The position numbers and the translations under genes are program-made. The notes under the pieces are model-generated. The model was not told the DNA's origin and did not search any database. It worked only from the letters and a program-made list of their open reading frames with translations. Source: Saprospiraceae bacterium (lineage in GTDB: Bacteria > Bacteroidota > Bacteroidia > Chitinophagales > Saprospiraceae). From it: a DNA stretch of 6,583 nt. The stretch lies in assembly GCA_020436865.1 (NCBI GenBank), contig JAGQXA010000784.1, positions 1-6,583 on the forward strand, in the 5' to 3' direction. Below, piece by piece: positions 1 through 6,027 of the stretch. Position 1 is the stretch's first letter, and each line of letters starts with the position of its first letter.

Positions 1-2305
1 GCCCCAGCAGGTGATAATAGAGCTGAAACGAACGTTGTTCGTAGCGCTGCAGGTTCATGGGGTCGGCCGACCGCAGCGGATGGAACTGCAGCAACTGCCG
101 GCGCAGATCGCGCACCCACTCGCGCAGGGGGAAATCGAGGCGGGTCCGCATCAATTCGGCCCCATCGTCGGAAAGGATGAAAAGATACAGGAAATCGTCG
201 CCCACGAAGTATTCGAGAAGGGTCTGTCCGGGCGGCAAGACCTCCCGCCGCAACGTTGCCAGCGAAACGACCGGGCGACCATAGCGCAACTGGAAGTAGT
301 CGGGGAAATCTTCCCGCAGGGTGTCGAGTAGCAGGTAATACTGTTGTTTAAGATCGAAAATATGGCTGCGCAGGTCGCGCAAGGCCGGGGCGTTGGCGGT
401 GGCAGAACTTTGCTCGGCCTTGAAACGCTGTTGCTCGTAAAACGACAGGTCGATCAGGAGGTCGTTTTCACGCTGCAATAACTTGTCGGGTAAACCGGCA
501 AAATGCTCGGCATGCGACTTCTGCACGGCCTCCATCAAAAGGACGTTCTTGCTGTTCTCCGAAATGTCGAAGGCCGCTTCCAGGTAGGCGGGCTCGCAGG
601 TGAGTTGGTAGTACAGATACTGCACCTCCAGGCTCTTCTCAAATATCCGGAAGTACTGATCGAGTAATAATTGCTTCGACGCGGGTTCCTGGTAGACCTT
701 CCGGGCCTCGTCGATGACGCGCAGGGCTAGTTTGTAAGTCTCGGCTGCCCGCTGCAGCCATTCCTGCCGGTCGGTATCGAGATATTGCTTGAGCTCGATC
801 TCTCCCTTGGTTTGCAGGGCATCCAGCGGCGTGAACGGAGTGCTTCGGGCCACGGCCAGCCCCTGCTCCGAAACCGACAGGCCCAGCATCTGCAGGGCCT
901 GATCGCAGAGGTCCAGCGCCTGATCGGGTTGCCCGGGGAAACAACGCGCCAGTTGCACGTACAGGCCGGCCACATCCGGATGCTCACTACCGAGCACCGT
1001 TTCGCGCACGGCCAGCGCCTTGCGAAAGAACCAGAGTGAAGCCTCCAGCTGCCCCTGTAATCGCTGGCTGCGTCCGATCCGTTCGTAAGAGTCGGCCACG
1101 GCCGGATGGTTCGGTCCCAGCTTATCCAGATTGATCGCCAGGGCCTGATGATAGTACTTGAGCGCTTCCTCGTAATCGCCCACTTCCTCGTAGTACAGCC
1201 CGAGGTCGTTGTACGAATCGGCTACTTCCCGATGCTGATCGCCGAAGCGTTCCAGTCGCATTTCCAGGGCCAGGCGGCAATTGGACAGGGCCTGCCGGTA
1301 GTCCTTTTTCATTCGGTAACAGTTGCCGATATTGTTGTAGAGACTGGCAGAGAGCGGGTGCCGATCGCCCAGTTTTTCGCGGCGGATAGCCAGCGCATTG
1401 TTGAAGAACACCAGTGCCTTGTTGAAATCGCCCTGCTCGTAGTAGTTGAGTCCGAGATTATTATAGGCATTGGCCACGTCGGGATGCCGGGGCCCCTGCA
1501 GTCGAATGGTGCGTTCTAGCACCATAGTCAGCAATTCTTCGGCGCGGCGGTAGTCGCCTTTGTTCTGATAGCACACCCCCATGTTGTTGTAGAGGGAGGC
1601 AAAATCCGGACTATCGGGTTTGAGCTTTTTCTCCCAGACCTCGCGGGCCTGCTGATAGTAGTCGAGCGCCCGGTTGTAGTCGCCGAGATAGTGATAGCAG
1701 GTTCCGAGGTTGAAATAGCTTTCACCGACCGACGGATCGTCGGGCCCCAGCCGTTCTTCGCGGATCGAAAGCGCCCGTTCATAGTAGTCGAGCGAGCGGT
1801 CGAACTGATCGAGCCGATCGTGGCAAATGGCCATATTGTTGTAGAGATTGGCCACTTCCAGCGTTCTGCCTCCCGACTTCTGCAGCCAGGCCTTCAGCGC
1901 CCGGCGGTAGTATTCCAGCGCCTCCTCGCACTCGCCGGCCACGTAATGGTAAATACCCAGACTATTGTAACTCTTGAGCAAGGTGGGATGATCGAAGGCA
2001 AGTTCGGCTTCGCCGGTGGTCACGGCCAAATGAAGGTAGGCATGGCAGGAATCGTAATCGCCCAACTGCCGGAAATAGCGACCGATCTTCCAATAGGCCT
2101 CCACTTCCTGCTGAGCAGGTCCGGTGAACAGGTAGATATCGAGCGCCCGCTTCTCCAGTTCGATCGCTTCGACAAACTGCCTGTCGGCTGCCAGTTCGTC
2201 GGCCTTCCGGCCCAATTGGCCGGCCACGAGGGTATCGGCCGGTTGCGCGTGCATCCAGCAGGAGAAGAGTAGCCAACTTACCAGGAGGAGAGATCGCCCT
2301 GTCAT
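1..2305 (-). CDS. Secreted TPR-CHAT protein (tetratricopeptide repeats plus CHAT protease domain), 3' end cut by the window edge
   Basis: The reading frame is open from the ATG at 2305 to the left edge (768 codons, no stop), so the C-terminus is missing. An in-frame TAG lies three codons upstream and fixes this as the first possible start. Residues 1-20 form a signal peptide: Arg4, then a hydrophobic run (LLLVSWLLF), with MHA-Q as a possible cleavage site. LFSC ending at Cys16 is a weak lipobox alternative. Residues about 66-490 are ten TPR repeats of kinesin-light-chain type (YNNLG...G.Y..AL.YY..AL). A linker follows that contains a stretch typical of bacterial TPR-CHAT proteins (AFDISENSKNVLLMEA). 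From about residue 690 the CHAT domain begins (LLEYFVGDDFLYLFILSDDG). CHAT is a caspase-fold domain, and several members are proteases activated by partners bound to their TPRs. The catalytic His and Cys would lie beyond the edge, so activity cannot be judged. An exported location is inferred from the signal peptide. The partner and target are unknown. Confidence 0.9.
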   Translation of the reverse strand, partial: MTGRSLLLVSWLLFSCWMHAQPADTLVAGQLGRKADELAADRQFVEAIELEKRALDIYLFTGPAQQEVEAYWKIGRYFRQLGDYDSCHAYLHLAVTTGEAELAFDHPTLLKSYNSLGIYHYVAGECEEALEYYRRALKAWLQKSGGRTLEVANLYNNMAICHDRLDQFDRSLDYYERALSIREERLGPDDPSVGESYFNLGTCYHYLGDYNRALDYYQQAREVWEKKLKPDSPDFASLYNNMGVCYQNKGDYRRAEELLTMVLERTIRLQGPRHPDVANAYNNLGLNYYEQGDFNKALVFFNNALAIRREKLGDRHPLSASLYNNIGNCYRMKKDYRQALSNCRLALEMRLERFGDQHREVADSYNDLGLYYEEVGDYEEALKYYHQALAINLDKLGPNHPAVADSYERIGRSQRLQGQLEASLWFFRKALAVRETVLGSEHPDVAGLYVQLARCFPGQPDQALDLCDQALQMLGLSVSEQGLAVARSTPFTPLDALQTKGEIELKQYLDTDRQEWLQRAAETYKLALRVIDEARKVYQEPASKQLLLDQYFRIFEKSLEVQYLYYQLTCEPAYLEAAFDISENSKNVLLMEAVQKSHAEHFAGLPDKLLQRENDLLIDLSFYEQQRFKAEQSSATANAPALRDLRSHIFDLKQQYYLLLDTLREDFPDYFQLRYGRPVVSLATLRREVLPPGQTLLEYFVGDDFLYLFILSDDGAELMRTRLDFPLREWVRDLRRQLLQFHPLRSADPMNLQRYEQRSFQLYYHLLG
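838..2110 (-). repeat. Ten in-register 126-bp (42-residue) TPR coding repeats
   Basis: The conserved tyrosine codon of each repeat (as in the motif YNNLG) falls at 2095, 1969, 1843, 1717, 1591, 1465, 1339, 1213, 1087 and 961 (first base, minus strand), which is exactly 126 bp apart every time. This corresponds to Tyr71, 113, 155, 197, 239, 281, 323, 365, 407 and 449. The middle repeats keep the TPR signature G-D-Y at the turn and an AL-x-Y/I pattern in helix B. The outer repeats are more diverged. The outer limits are approximate. Confidence 0.85.
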
Positions 2306-2327
2306 TAAACCCTATTGTACCGACACC

Positions 2328-2357
2328 GAAGTGGTTCGGGAAATCCCTAACCACTTC
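2328..2357. promoter_or_regulatory. 30-bp near-perfect palindrome, candidate operator
   Basis: The 9-bp arms GAAGTGGTT (2328-2336) and AACCACTTC (2349-2357) are perfect reverse complements. Between them, after one C/T mismatch (2337/2348), GGGA (2338-2341) and TCCC (2344-2347) also pair, so 13 of 15 symmetric positions match. The site lies 23 bp upstream of the TPR-CHAT start codon and has no T-run beside it, so it does not look like a terminator. A dimeric regulator binding site or a 5'-UTR hairpin for the minus-strand gene are both possible. An overlapping alternative hairpin is CCGAA (2326-2330) with TTCGG (2335-2339). Confidence 0.55.
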
Positions 2358-2391
2358 TCAATCGGCATATACTCAAGCGAATGCCGATTGA
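2358..2391. promoter_or_regulatory. 11-bp inverted repeat with 12-nt loop, candidate operator or RNA hairpin
   Basis: TCAATCGGCAT (2358-2368) and ATGCCGATTGA (2381-2391) are perfect reverse complements separated by a 12-nt loop. The element starts on the base right after the 30-bp palindrome ends. Its loop (2369-2380) is itself one arm of the next inverted repeat. It lies within the divergent promoter region of the TPR-CHAT and Rieske-ThDP genes. Its function is unknown. Confidence 0.55.
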
Positions 2392-2430
2392 CCGTCTTAA
2401 GAATTCCCAAACCGCGTGCGCTTGAGTATA
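2368..2430. promoter_or_regulatory. 12-bp inverted repeat linking the hairpin loop to a downstream site
   Basis: TATACTCAAGCG (2368-2379) and CGCTTGAGTATA (2419-2430) are perfect reverse complements, 39 nt apart. The left arm is the loop of the 2358-2391 hairpin plus the last base of its left stem. In RNA the two pairings would be mutually exclusive, or only partly compatible as a pseudoknot, because no spare loop nucleotides remain to bridge an 11-bp stem. In DNA the arms could be two copies of a protein site in opposite orientation. Confidence 0.5.
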
Positions 2431-2448
2431 AATCCAAATCCGCCGCGG

Positions 2449-2465
2449 GGCCGGCAATGCCGGCC
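2449..2465. other. GC-rich hairpin in the intergenic region
   Basis: GGCCGGC (2449-2455) and GCCGGCC (2459-2465) are perfect reverse complements around a 3-nt loop AAT. No T-run follows on either strand in the terminator orientation, since the A6 tract at 2478-2483 lies about 12 bases downstream on the plus strand. In a transcript reaching the Rieske-ThDP gene this would be a stable leader hairpin ending 88 nt before the start codon. Confidence 0.4.
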
Positions 2466-2553
2466 GGGCTCGTGGCCAAAAAATACGAAGAAATAACAGG
2501 AATTCGCCAAAAGGGTCCTATTTTAAAGCCTGTCACCATACAACAGCCCCACT

Positions 2554-4503
2554 ATGTCCAAAATGATCACCTGGCACAAGGTCCTCGACAACCCGTCGGA
2601 CCTGCCGGAAGGACGGGTTACTACCGTCGTTGCCGAAAAAAAGACCTTCTGCCTCACTCATCACCAGGGAAAATTCGCTTGTCTCGATAACAAATGCCCG
2701 CACCAGGGCGGTCCGCTTGGAGAAGGTTCCATCGAAAACGGCCTGCTGCGTTGTCCCTGGCACGGCTGGGATTACGACCCCCTGACGGGGAAAGCGCCCG
2801 GCTTCGACGACGGCGTCGAGACCTTCCCGTTGGAAATCCGCCAGGACGGCATCTATATCGGCCTGCCGGTCGAAGAAACAGCCCCTGCCTCGCTTTCCGA
2901 CCTCATGGTCGAAACGATGATCAACTGGGGGGTAAACGTCGGCTTCGGCATGGTGGGCCACTCCAACCTGGGGCTGGCCGACGCCATCCGTCAACAGGAG
3001 GAAAAAGGCAATCTCCGGTTTTTCGGCATCCGGCATGAAGGGGCCGCCTCCTTCGCGGCCTCCGCCTATGGAAAACTGACGGGCAAGCCGGCTTTTTGTT
3101 TTTCGATCGCCGGACCCGGCGCTACCAATATGTACACCGGTCTGTGGGACGCCAAGGTCGATCGCGCCCCGATCCTTGCGCTAACCGGCCAGGTGGCCAC
3201 CCAGGTTGTCGGCACCGGCAATTTCCAGGAGGTCGATCTGGTGCAGGCATTCGCCACGGTGGCCGAGTTCAATCATCGGGTGCAGCGCGACAGCCGGCAT
3301 ACCGAACTGATGTCGCTGGCCATTAAACATGCCTTGTTGAAACGCGACGTTTCCCATCTCACCTTTCCCGACGAGATCCAAACCCTGCCGGCGCCGGAGA
3401 AGGCCGTGGCAGATGATCCAGGAGGCCGGATCACTCCTCAAACCATTTCCCCTCCGGCCGAGCAGTTGGAAAAGGCGATCGGCATGATCCGTCAGGCCCG
3501 CAGGCCGCTGATCATCACCGGGCATGGCGCCCGCTTTCATATGAGGGCCATCGTCGATCTGGCCGAAAAGCTTCGTTGCCCGGTCGTGACGACCTTCAAG
3601 GGGAAAGGACAGATCTCCGATCGGCATCCACTGGCAGGAGGCGTGCTCGGCCGGAGTGGAACCCCCGTAGCTTCCTGGTTCATGAACGAGTGCGATCTAT
3701 TGCTGGTGTTCGGCGCCTCTTTTTCCAAACACACCGGTATCACCCACAAGAAACCGACGATCCAGGTCGACTTCGACCCGCTGGCCCTCGCCAAGTTCCA
3801 TGACATCGACTGCATGCTCTGGGGTGAGATCTCGACCACGGTTGCCCTGATGCACGAACAGTTAGGCGCGGTGAGCACTGTCGACCAACGTCCTCAACTG
3901 CAAGAGCGCTGGCAGATCTGGCGTAAGGAAAAGGCCCGGCGACTTCGGGAAGACCACGGCAATGGACTCAGCTCGATGGCCGTTTTCGACGCTTTGAATC
4001 GCTTTGCCCCGGAAAATGCGGTCCTCTGCGTCGATGTCGGCAATAACGCCTATTCCTTCGGGAGGTACTACGAAAGTAAGTCGAACAACAGTTTCCTCAT
4101 GTCGGGCTACCTCGGATCGATCGGTTTTGCCCTGCCGGCCGCGATGGGCGCCTGGGCAGCGGTCGGCGAAAACCGGCCGGTGGTCGCGGTAGCCGGCGAT
4201 GGAGGTTTCGCACAGTACCTAAGCGAACTAACTACTATTGTGAAGTACGATATGCCGATCAAGATCATCCTTCTCAACAACAGCGAACTGGGCAAGATCA
4301 GCAAGGAACAGCTGGCTGGGGAATTTGCCGTCTGGAAAACCCGCTTGCACAATCCCAATTTTGCGGAATTCGCCCGGAGTTGCGGAGCCCTGGGATTCCG
4401 GGTCACCGAAAAGGGCCAGCCTCTCGACGAGGCCATGGAAGCCATTTTTCAGCACCGCGGACCCGCCCTGCTCGAAATCATTACCGATCCGAAGTTGTTA
4501 TAA
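2554..4503 (+). CDS. Rieske [2Fe-2S] domain fused to a pyruvate-oxidase-like thiamine-diphosphate enzyme
   Basis: This is a 649-residue fusion. Residues about 5-106 form a Rieske ferredoxin domain with the full cluster motif C48-P-H50 ... C67-P-W-H70 (C-x-H-x16-C-x2-H). Residues about 113-649 are a three-domain ThDP enzyme of the acetolactate synthase/pyruvate oxidase superfamily. The pyrimidine-binding domain has RHE-G-A with catalytic Glu162, followed by SIAGPGATN. The central domain spans about 300-430. The diphosphate-binding domain has G548-D549-G550 ... N575-N576 for Mg-ThDP. The C-terminal membrane-binding peptide of E. coli PoxB is absent. The likely chemistry is decarboxylation of a 2-keto acid, with the Rieske cluster as an attached electron carrier; this is inference and the substrate is unknown. 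There is no signal peptide, so the protein should be cytoplasmic. No Shine-Dalgarno is visible, and an alternative ATG lies at 2563. The next gene starts 45 bp downstream. The N-terminus could alternatively serve only as a structural or sensor module. Confidence 0.93.
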   Translation: MSKMITWHKVLDNPSDLPEGRVTTVVAEKKTFCLTHHQGKFACLDNKCPHQGGPLGEGSIENGLLRCPWHGWDYDPLTGKAPGFDDGVETFPLEIRQDGIYIGLPVEETAPASLSDLMVETMINWGVNVGFGMVGHSNLGLADAIRQQEEKGNLRFFGIRHEGAASFAASAYGKLTGKPAFCFSIAGPGATNMYTGLWDAKVDRAPILALTGQVATQVVGTGNFQEVDLVQAFATVAEFNHRVQRDSRHTELMSLAIKHALLKRDVSHLTFPDEIQTLPAPEKAVADDPGGRITPQTISPPAEQLEKAIGMIRQARRPLIITGHGARFHMRAIVDLAEKLRCPVVTTFKGKGQISDRHPLAGGVLGRSGTPVASWFMNECDLLLVFGASFSKHTGITHKKPTIQVDFDPLALAKFHDIDCMLWGEISTTVALMHEQLGAVSTVDQRPQLQERWQIWRKEKARRLREDHGNGLSSMAVFDALNRFAPENAVLCVDVGNNAYSFGRYYESKSNNSFLMSGYLGSIGFALPAAMGAWAAVGENRPVVAVAGDGGFAQYLSELTTIVKYDMPIKIILLNNSELGKISKEQLAGEFAVWKTRLHNPNFAEFARSCGALGFRVTEKGQPLDEAMEAIFQHRGPALLEIITDPKLL

Positions 4504-4548
4504 ATATATAGCCCCTCTCATTCACTAACCGACAAACCACAAGCTACC

Positions 4549-4758
4549 ATGAAAGAAAACTGGGTAAGGATCTACCGCTCGACCGACCTGCTGCAGGTCA
4601 AACTCGCCGAAGATGTGCTCAAGCAGAACGGTATCGTCAGCCATATTGTGGATAAACCCGATTCTGCCATCCCCAGCATCGGCGAAGCCGAACTCTACAC
4701 TCTTCCGGAAAATGCCGAAAAGGCCAAAGAAGTGCTGGACAAAGCCAAGATCAAATAG
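4549..4758 (+). CDS. DUF2007 family small protein
   Basis: This 69-residue protein matches the DUF2007 pattern (PF09413, named putative signal-transducing protein): an aromatic start (NWVRIYRSTDLLQVKLAEDVL), a middle segment QNGI-x-SHIVDKPDSAIPSIGEAELY, and an ending PENAEKAKEVLD. It has a ferredoxin-like alpha/beta pattern with no cysteine, no signal peptide and no membrane segment. Proteins of this family usually detect or bind a ligand by analogy to PII-like folds, but no biochemical role is established that I can name. It sits between the Rieske-ThDP gene (45 bp gap) and msrB (59 bp gap) on the same strand, so co-transcription is likely. Confidence 0.85.
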   Translation: MKENWVRIYRSTDLLQVKLAEDVLKQNGIVSHIVDKPDSAIPSIGEAELYTLPENAEKAKEVLDKAKIK

Positions 4759-4776
4759 GCTGGAAGGCCGGCATCA

Positions 4777-4796
4777 ACCTGATCGGACCCTCAGGT
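4777..4796. other. Small inverted repeat between the DUF2007 gene and msrB
   Basis: ACCTGA (4777-4782) and TCAGGT (4791-4796) are perfect reverse complements with an 8-nt loop, ending 21 bp before the msrB start codon. There is no T-run, so it is not a terminator. It could be a chance match or a weak leader hairpin. Confidence 0.2.
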
Positions 4797-4817
4797 GTTA
4801 TTCCCAAAAAAGTCCGT

Positions 4818-5207
4818 ATGTCCAACAATCCTCTCACTCCCGAAGAAGCGCGTGTCATCCTGCACAAGGGTACCGAGCGCCCTTTCTCGGGCGAATACTA
4901 CCTGCACAAGGTGGCTGGGGTCTATATCTGCCGCCAGTGCGAAACGCCCCTCTACCGCTCGGAAGATAAGTTCGATAGCGGTTGCGGATGGCCGAGCTTC
5001 GACGACGAGATCGAAGGCGCGGTGCGCCACGAACCCGACGCCGATGGCCGCCGCACCGAAATCCTCTGCAACCACTGTGGCGGCCACCTCGGACACGTCT
5101 TCAAAGGCGAACGTTTCACGGAAAAGAACACCCGGCATTGCGTGAACTCCATTTCCCTGAAATTCATCCCCCTGGAGAAATGGGAACAAATGCAAAAGGG
5201 ATCCTGA
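4818..5207 (+). CDS. msrB: Peptide-methionine (R)-S-oxide reductase MsrB
   Basis: This single-domain, 129-residue MsrB reduces methionine-R-sulfoxide in proteins back to methionine, normally with thioredoxin as reductant. All key residues are visible: two zinc CxxC pairs (C38-R-Q-C41 and C84-N-H-C87), the motif SGCGWPSF with the candidate resolving Cys56, G-H-L-G-H-V-F (His90, His93), and the catalytic Cys108 in RHCVNSISLKF. Cys rather than selenocysteine is encoded. There is no signal peptide, so the enzyme should be cytoplasmic. The start at 4818 gives the expected family N-terminus (LTPEEARVILHKGTE). The stop TGA overlaps the next gene's ATG by one base (TGATG), which suggests translational coupling to the Rof-like gene. 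It is not fused to MsrA, and no msrA is present in the window. Confidence 0.96.
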   Translation: MSNNPLTPEEARVILHKGTERPFSGEYYLHKVAGVYICRQCETPLYRSEDKFDSGCGWPSFDDEIEGAVRHEPDADGRRTEILCNHCGGHLGHVFKGERFTEKNTRHCVNSISLKFIPLEKWEQMQKGS

Positions 5208-5458
5208 TGCCGGATCGTACGCCATACCGCCCGATCAGTTGCTCGTTCTATGACGAGCTCGAGCTGGCTGCTCTGCAGCAACGCCTATGCCTGGTGCATT
5301 ATCGCGACGAAGAGGGCGGAGAACTCCGGGTGCAAAGTCGCATCCGGCAGCTGCTGACCCGCGACGGCGAAGAATTCCTGCAACTCGACACCGGCGAATG
5401 GGTTCGGCTCGACCGCCTGATCGCCATCGACGACAAGCGGCTCGAACATTATTGCTGA
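5207..5458 (+). CDS. rof: Rof-like Rho-binding antiterminator
   Basis: This 83-residue protein resembles E. coli Rof (YaeO), an Sm-like beta-barrel protein that binds the Rho hexamer and inhibits Rho-dependent termination. The signature is the N-terminal Y-R-P-I-S-C-S-F-Y-D-E-L-E (residues 7-19), which matches the Rof pattern Y-x-P-I-x-C-x-x-Y-D-x-L-E. It is followed by alternating beta-strand segments and a final L-D-R-L-I-A-I-D motif. The frame is open further upstream through msrB, but the ATG at 5207 gives the normal family N-terminus and length, and it overlaps the msrB stop (TGATG). An AAAGGG stretch 6-11 bases upstream, inside msrB, could act as a ribosome binding site. The family call is by pattern only. 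Whether it binds Rho in this lineage is inference. Confidence 0.8.
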   Translation: MPDRTPYRPISCSFYDELELAALQQRLCLVHYRDEEGGELRVQSRIRQLLTRDGEEFLQLDTGEWVRLDRLIAIDDKRLEHYC

Positions 5459-5459
5459 T

Positions 5460-5476
5460 CGGAGGCTCCGTTTTTT
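5460..5476 (+). terminator. Weak intrinsic terminator candidate after rof
   Basis: CGGA (5460-5463) and TCCG (5467-5470) form a short stem with loop GGC, followed at once by six T residues (5471-5476). It begins two bases after the rof stop codon. The position and T-run fit a terminator, but a 4-bp stem is short, so termination would be partial at best. Confidence 0.4.
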
Positions 5477-5529
5477 GCATTAACTTTACGGGCGGGCTCG
5501 ACAGCCTTCGACATAATAATTGCACAACC

Positions 5530-6024
5530 ATGGTAAAATCGATCAAGGAACTCGAGGCCACGCTGACCCGTACGGGGCGACTCGAGTGGATCGGCCTGCG
5601 ACCGGCTCCCCGGGCGGCCGTTGTTCCCACAGAGTCCGTAGCCGTTAAGGTCGGCACCGGACTGGAAGGCGACCATTACCACAAGAATGGGGGTAACCGC
5701 CAGGTTACCCTGGTCCAGGCCGAATACCTGCCCGTTGTCGGGCAATTGCTGGGGCAGGGCGCCGTCGATCCGGCCGACCTCCGCCGCAACCTGGTCGTTT
5801 CCGGGATCAATCTCTATGCCCTGGCCGGACGGCAGTTCCGTATCGGGGGCGAGGTCGTGCTGGAGATCACCGGCGAATGCCATCCCTGTACGCGCATGGA
5901 AGAGAACCTCGGCGAGGGGGGCTACCAGGCCATGCGCAGCCATGGAGGAATGACCGCCAAGGTCGTCCAGGGCGGAACGATCCGGATGGGCGATCCGGTC
6001 GAACTATTGTCTACCAAGGCATAA
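5530..6024 (+). CDS. MOSC-domain protein (molybdenum-cofactor-sulfurase C-terminal-like)
   Basis: This 164-residue protein is almost entirely one MOSC domain. Visible hallmarks are GTGLEGDHY (residues 42-50), NRQVTLVQAE (56-65), LRRNLVVSGINL (84-95), the cysteine motif E-C117-H-P-C120-T-R-M, and the C-terminal SHGGMTAKVVQGGTIRMGD. MOSC domains handle sulfur or molybdenum cofactor: the conserved cysteine carries sulfur in cofactor sulfurases, and stand-alone bacterial members such as YiiM confer resistance to N-hydroxylated base analogues. The specific role here is unknown. The start at 5530 was chosen because the upstream reading frame runs through rof and the sequence before Met1 shows no MOSC similarity. 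A 71-bp gap with a weak terminator separates it from rof, and the next gene begins 3 bases after its stop, which suggests coupled translation. Confidence 0.88.
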   Translation: MVKSIKELEATLTRTGRLEWIGLRPAPRAAVVPTESVAVKVGTGLEGDHYHKNGGNRQVTLVQAEYLPVVGQLLGQGAVDPADLRRNLVVSGINLYALAGRQFRIGGEVVLEITGECHPCTRMEENLGEGGYQAMRSHGGMTAKVVQGGTIRMGDPVELLSTKA

Positions 6025-6027
6025 CCC

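Noticed and set aside
838..2110. 126-bp periodicity as a CRISPR-like or satellite DNA repeat
   Set aside because: The period is the coding signature of 42-residue TPR motifs. The DNA units are diverged and not separated by spacers.
1691..2272. 193-codon open frame on the plus strand opposite the TPR-CHAT gene
   Set aside because: It is antisense to a protein with clear TPR periodicity, has no recognisable domain, and fits the long shadow frames expected in GC-rich coding DNA. The same holds for the plus-strand frame at 1106-1519.
1..2305. TPR-CHAT gene as part of a type III-E CRISPR (Craspase) system
   Set aside because: No CRISPR array or gRAMP/Cas7-11 gene is present, and the protein has a signal peptide, which Craspase TPR-CHAT lacks.
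2388..2432. Sigma-70-like promoter: TTGACC at 2388 and TATAAA at 2427
   Set aside because: The gap is 33 bp instead of about 17, and both motifs are parts of the inverted repeats. No convincing Bacteroidota-type TTTG...TAnnTTTG pair was found on either strand.
2306..2553. TPP riboswitch upstream of the ThDP enzyme
   Set aside because: The conserved THI-box segments (CTGAGA and the ACCTGATCTGG-type stretch) are absent. A partial look-alike, AACCTGATCGGA, occurs at 4776-4787 before msrB, but it has no matching partner helix.
2533..3036. 167-codon minus-strand open frame opposite the Rieske domain
   Set aside because: It overlaps the well-supported Rieske-ThDP gene in antisense and shows no family motif.
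5452..5488. Bacteroidota-like promoter for the MOSC gene: TTG at 5452 and TAACTTTA at 5481
   Set aside because: The last base of the -7 motif differs from consensus and the spacing (26 bp) is longer than the usual 17-23, so it was not annotated.
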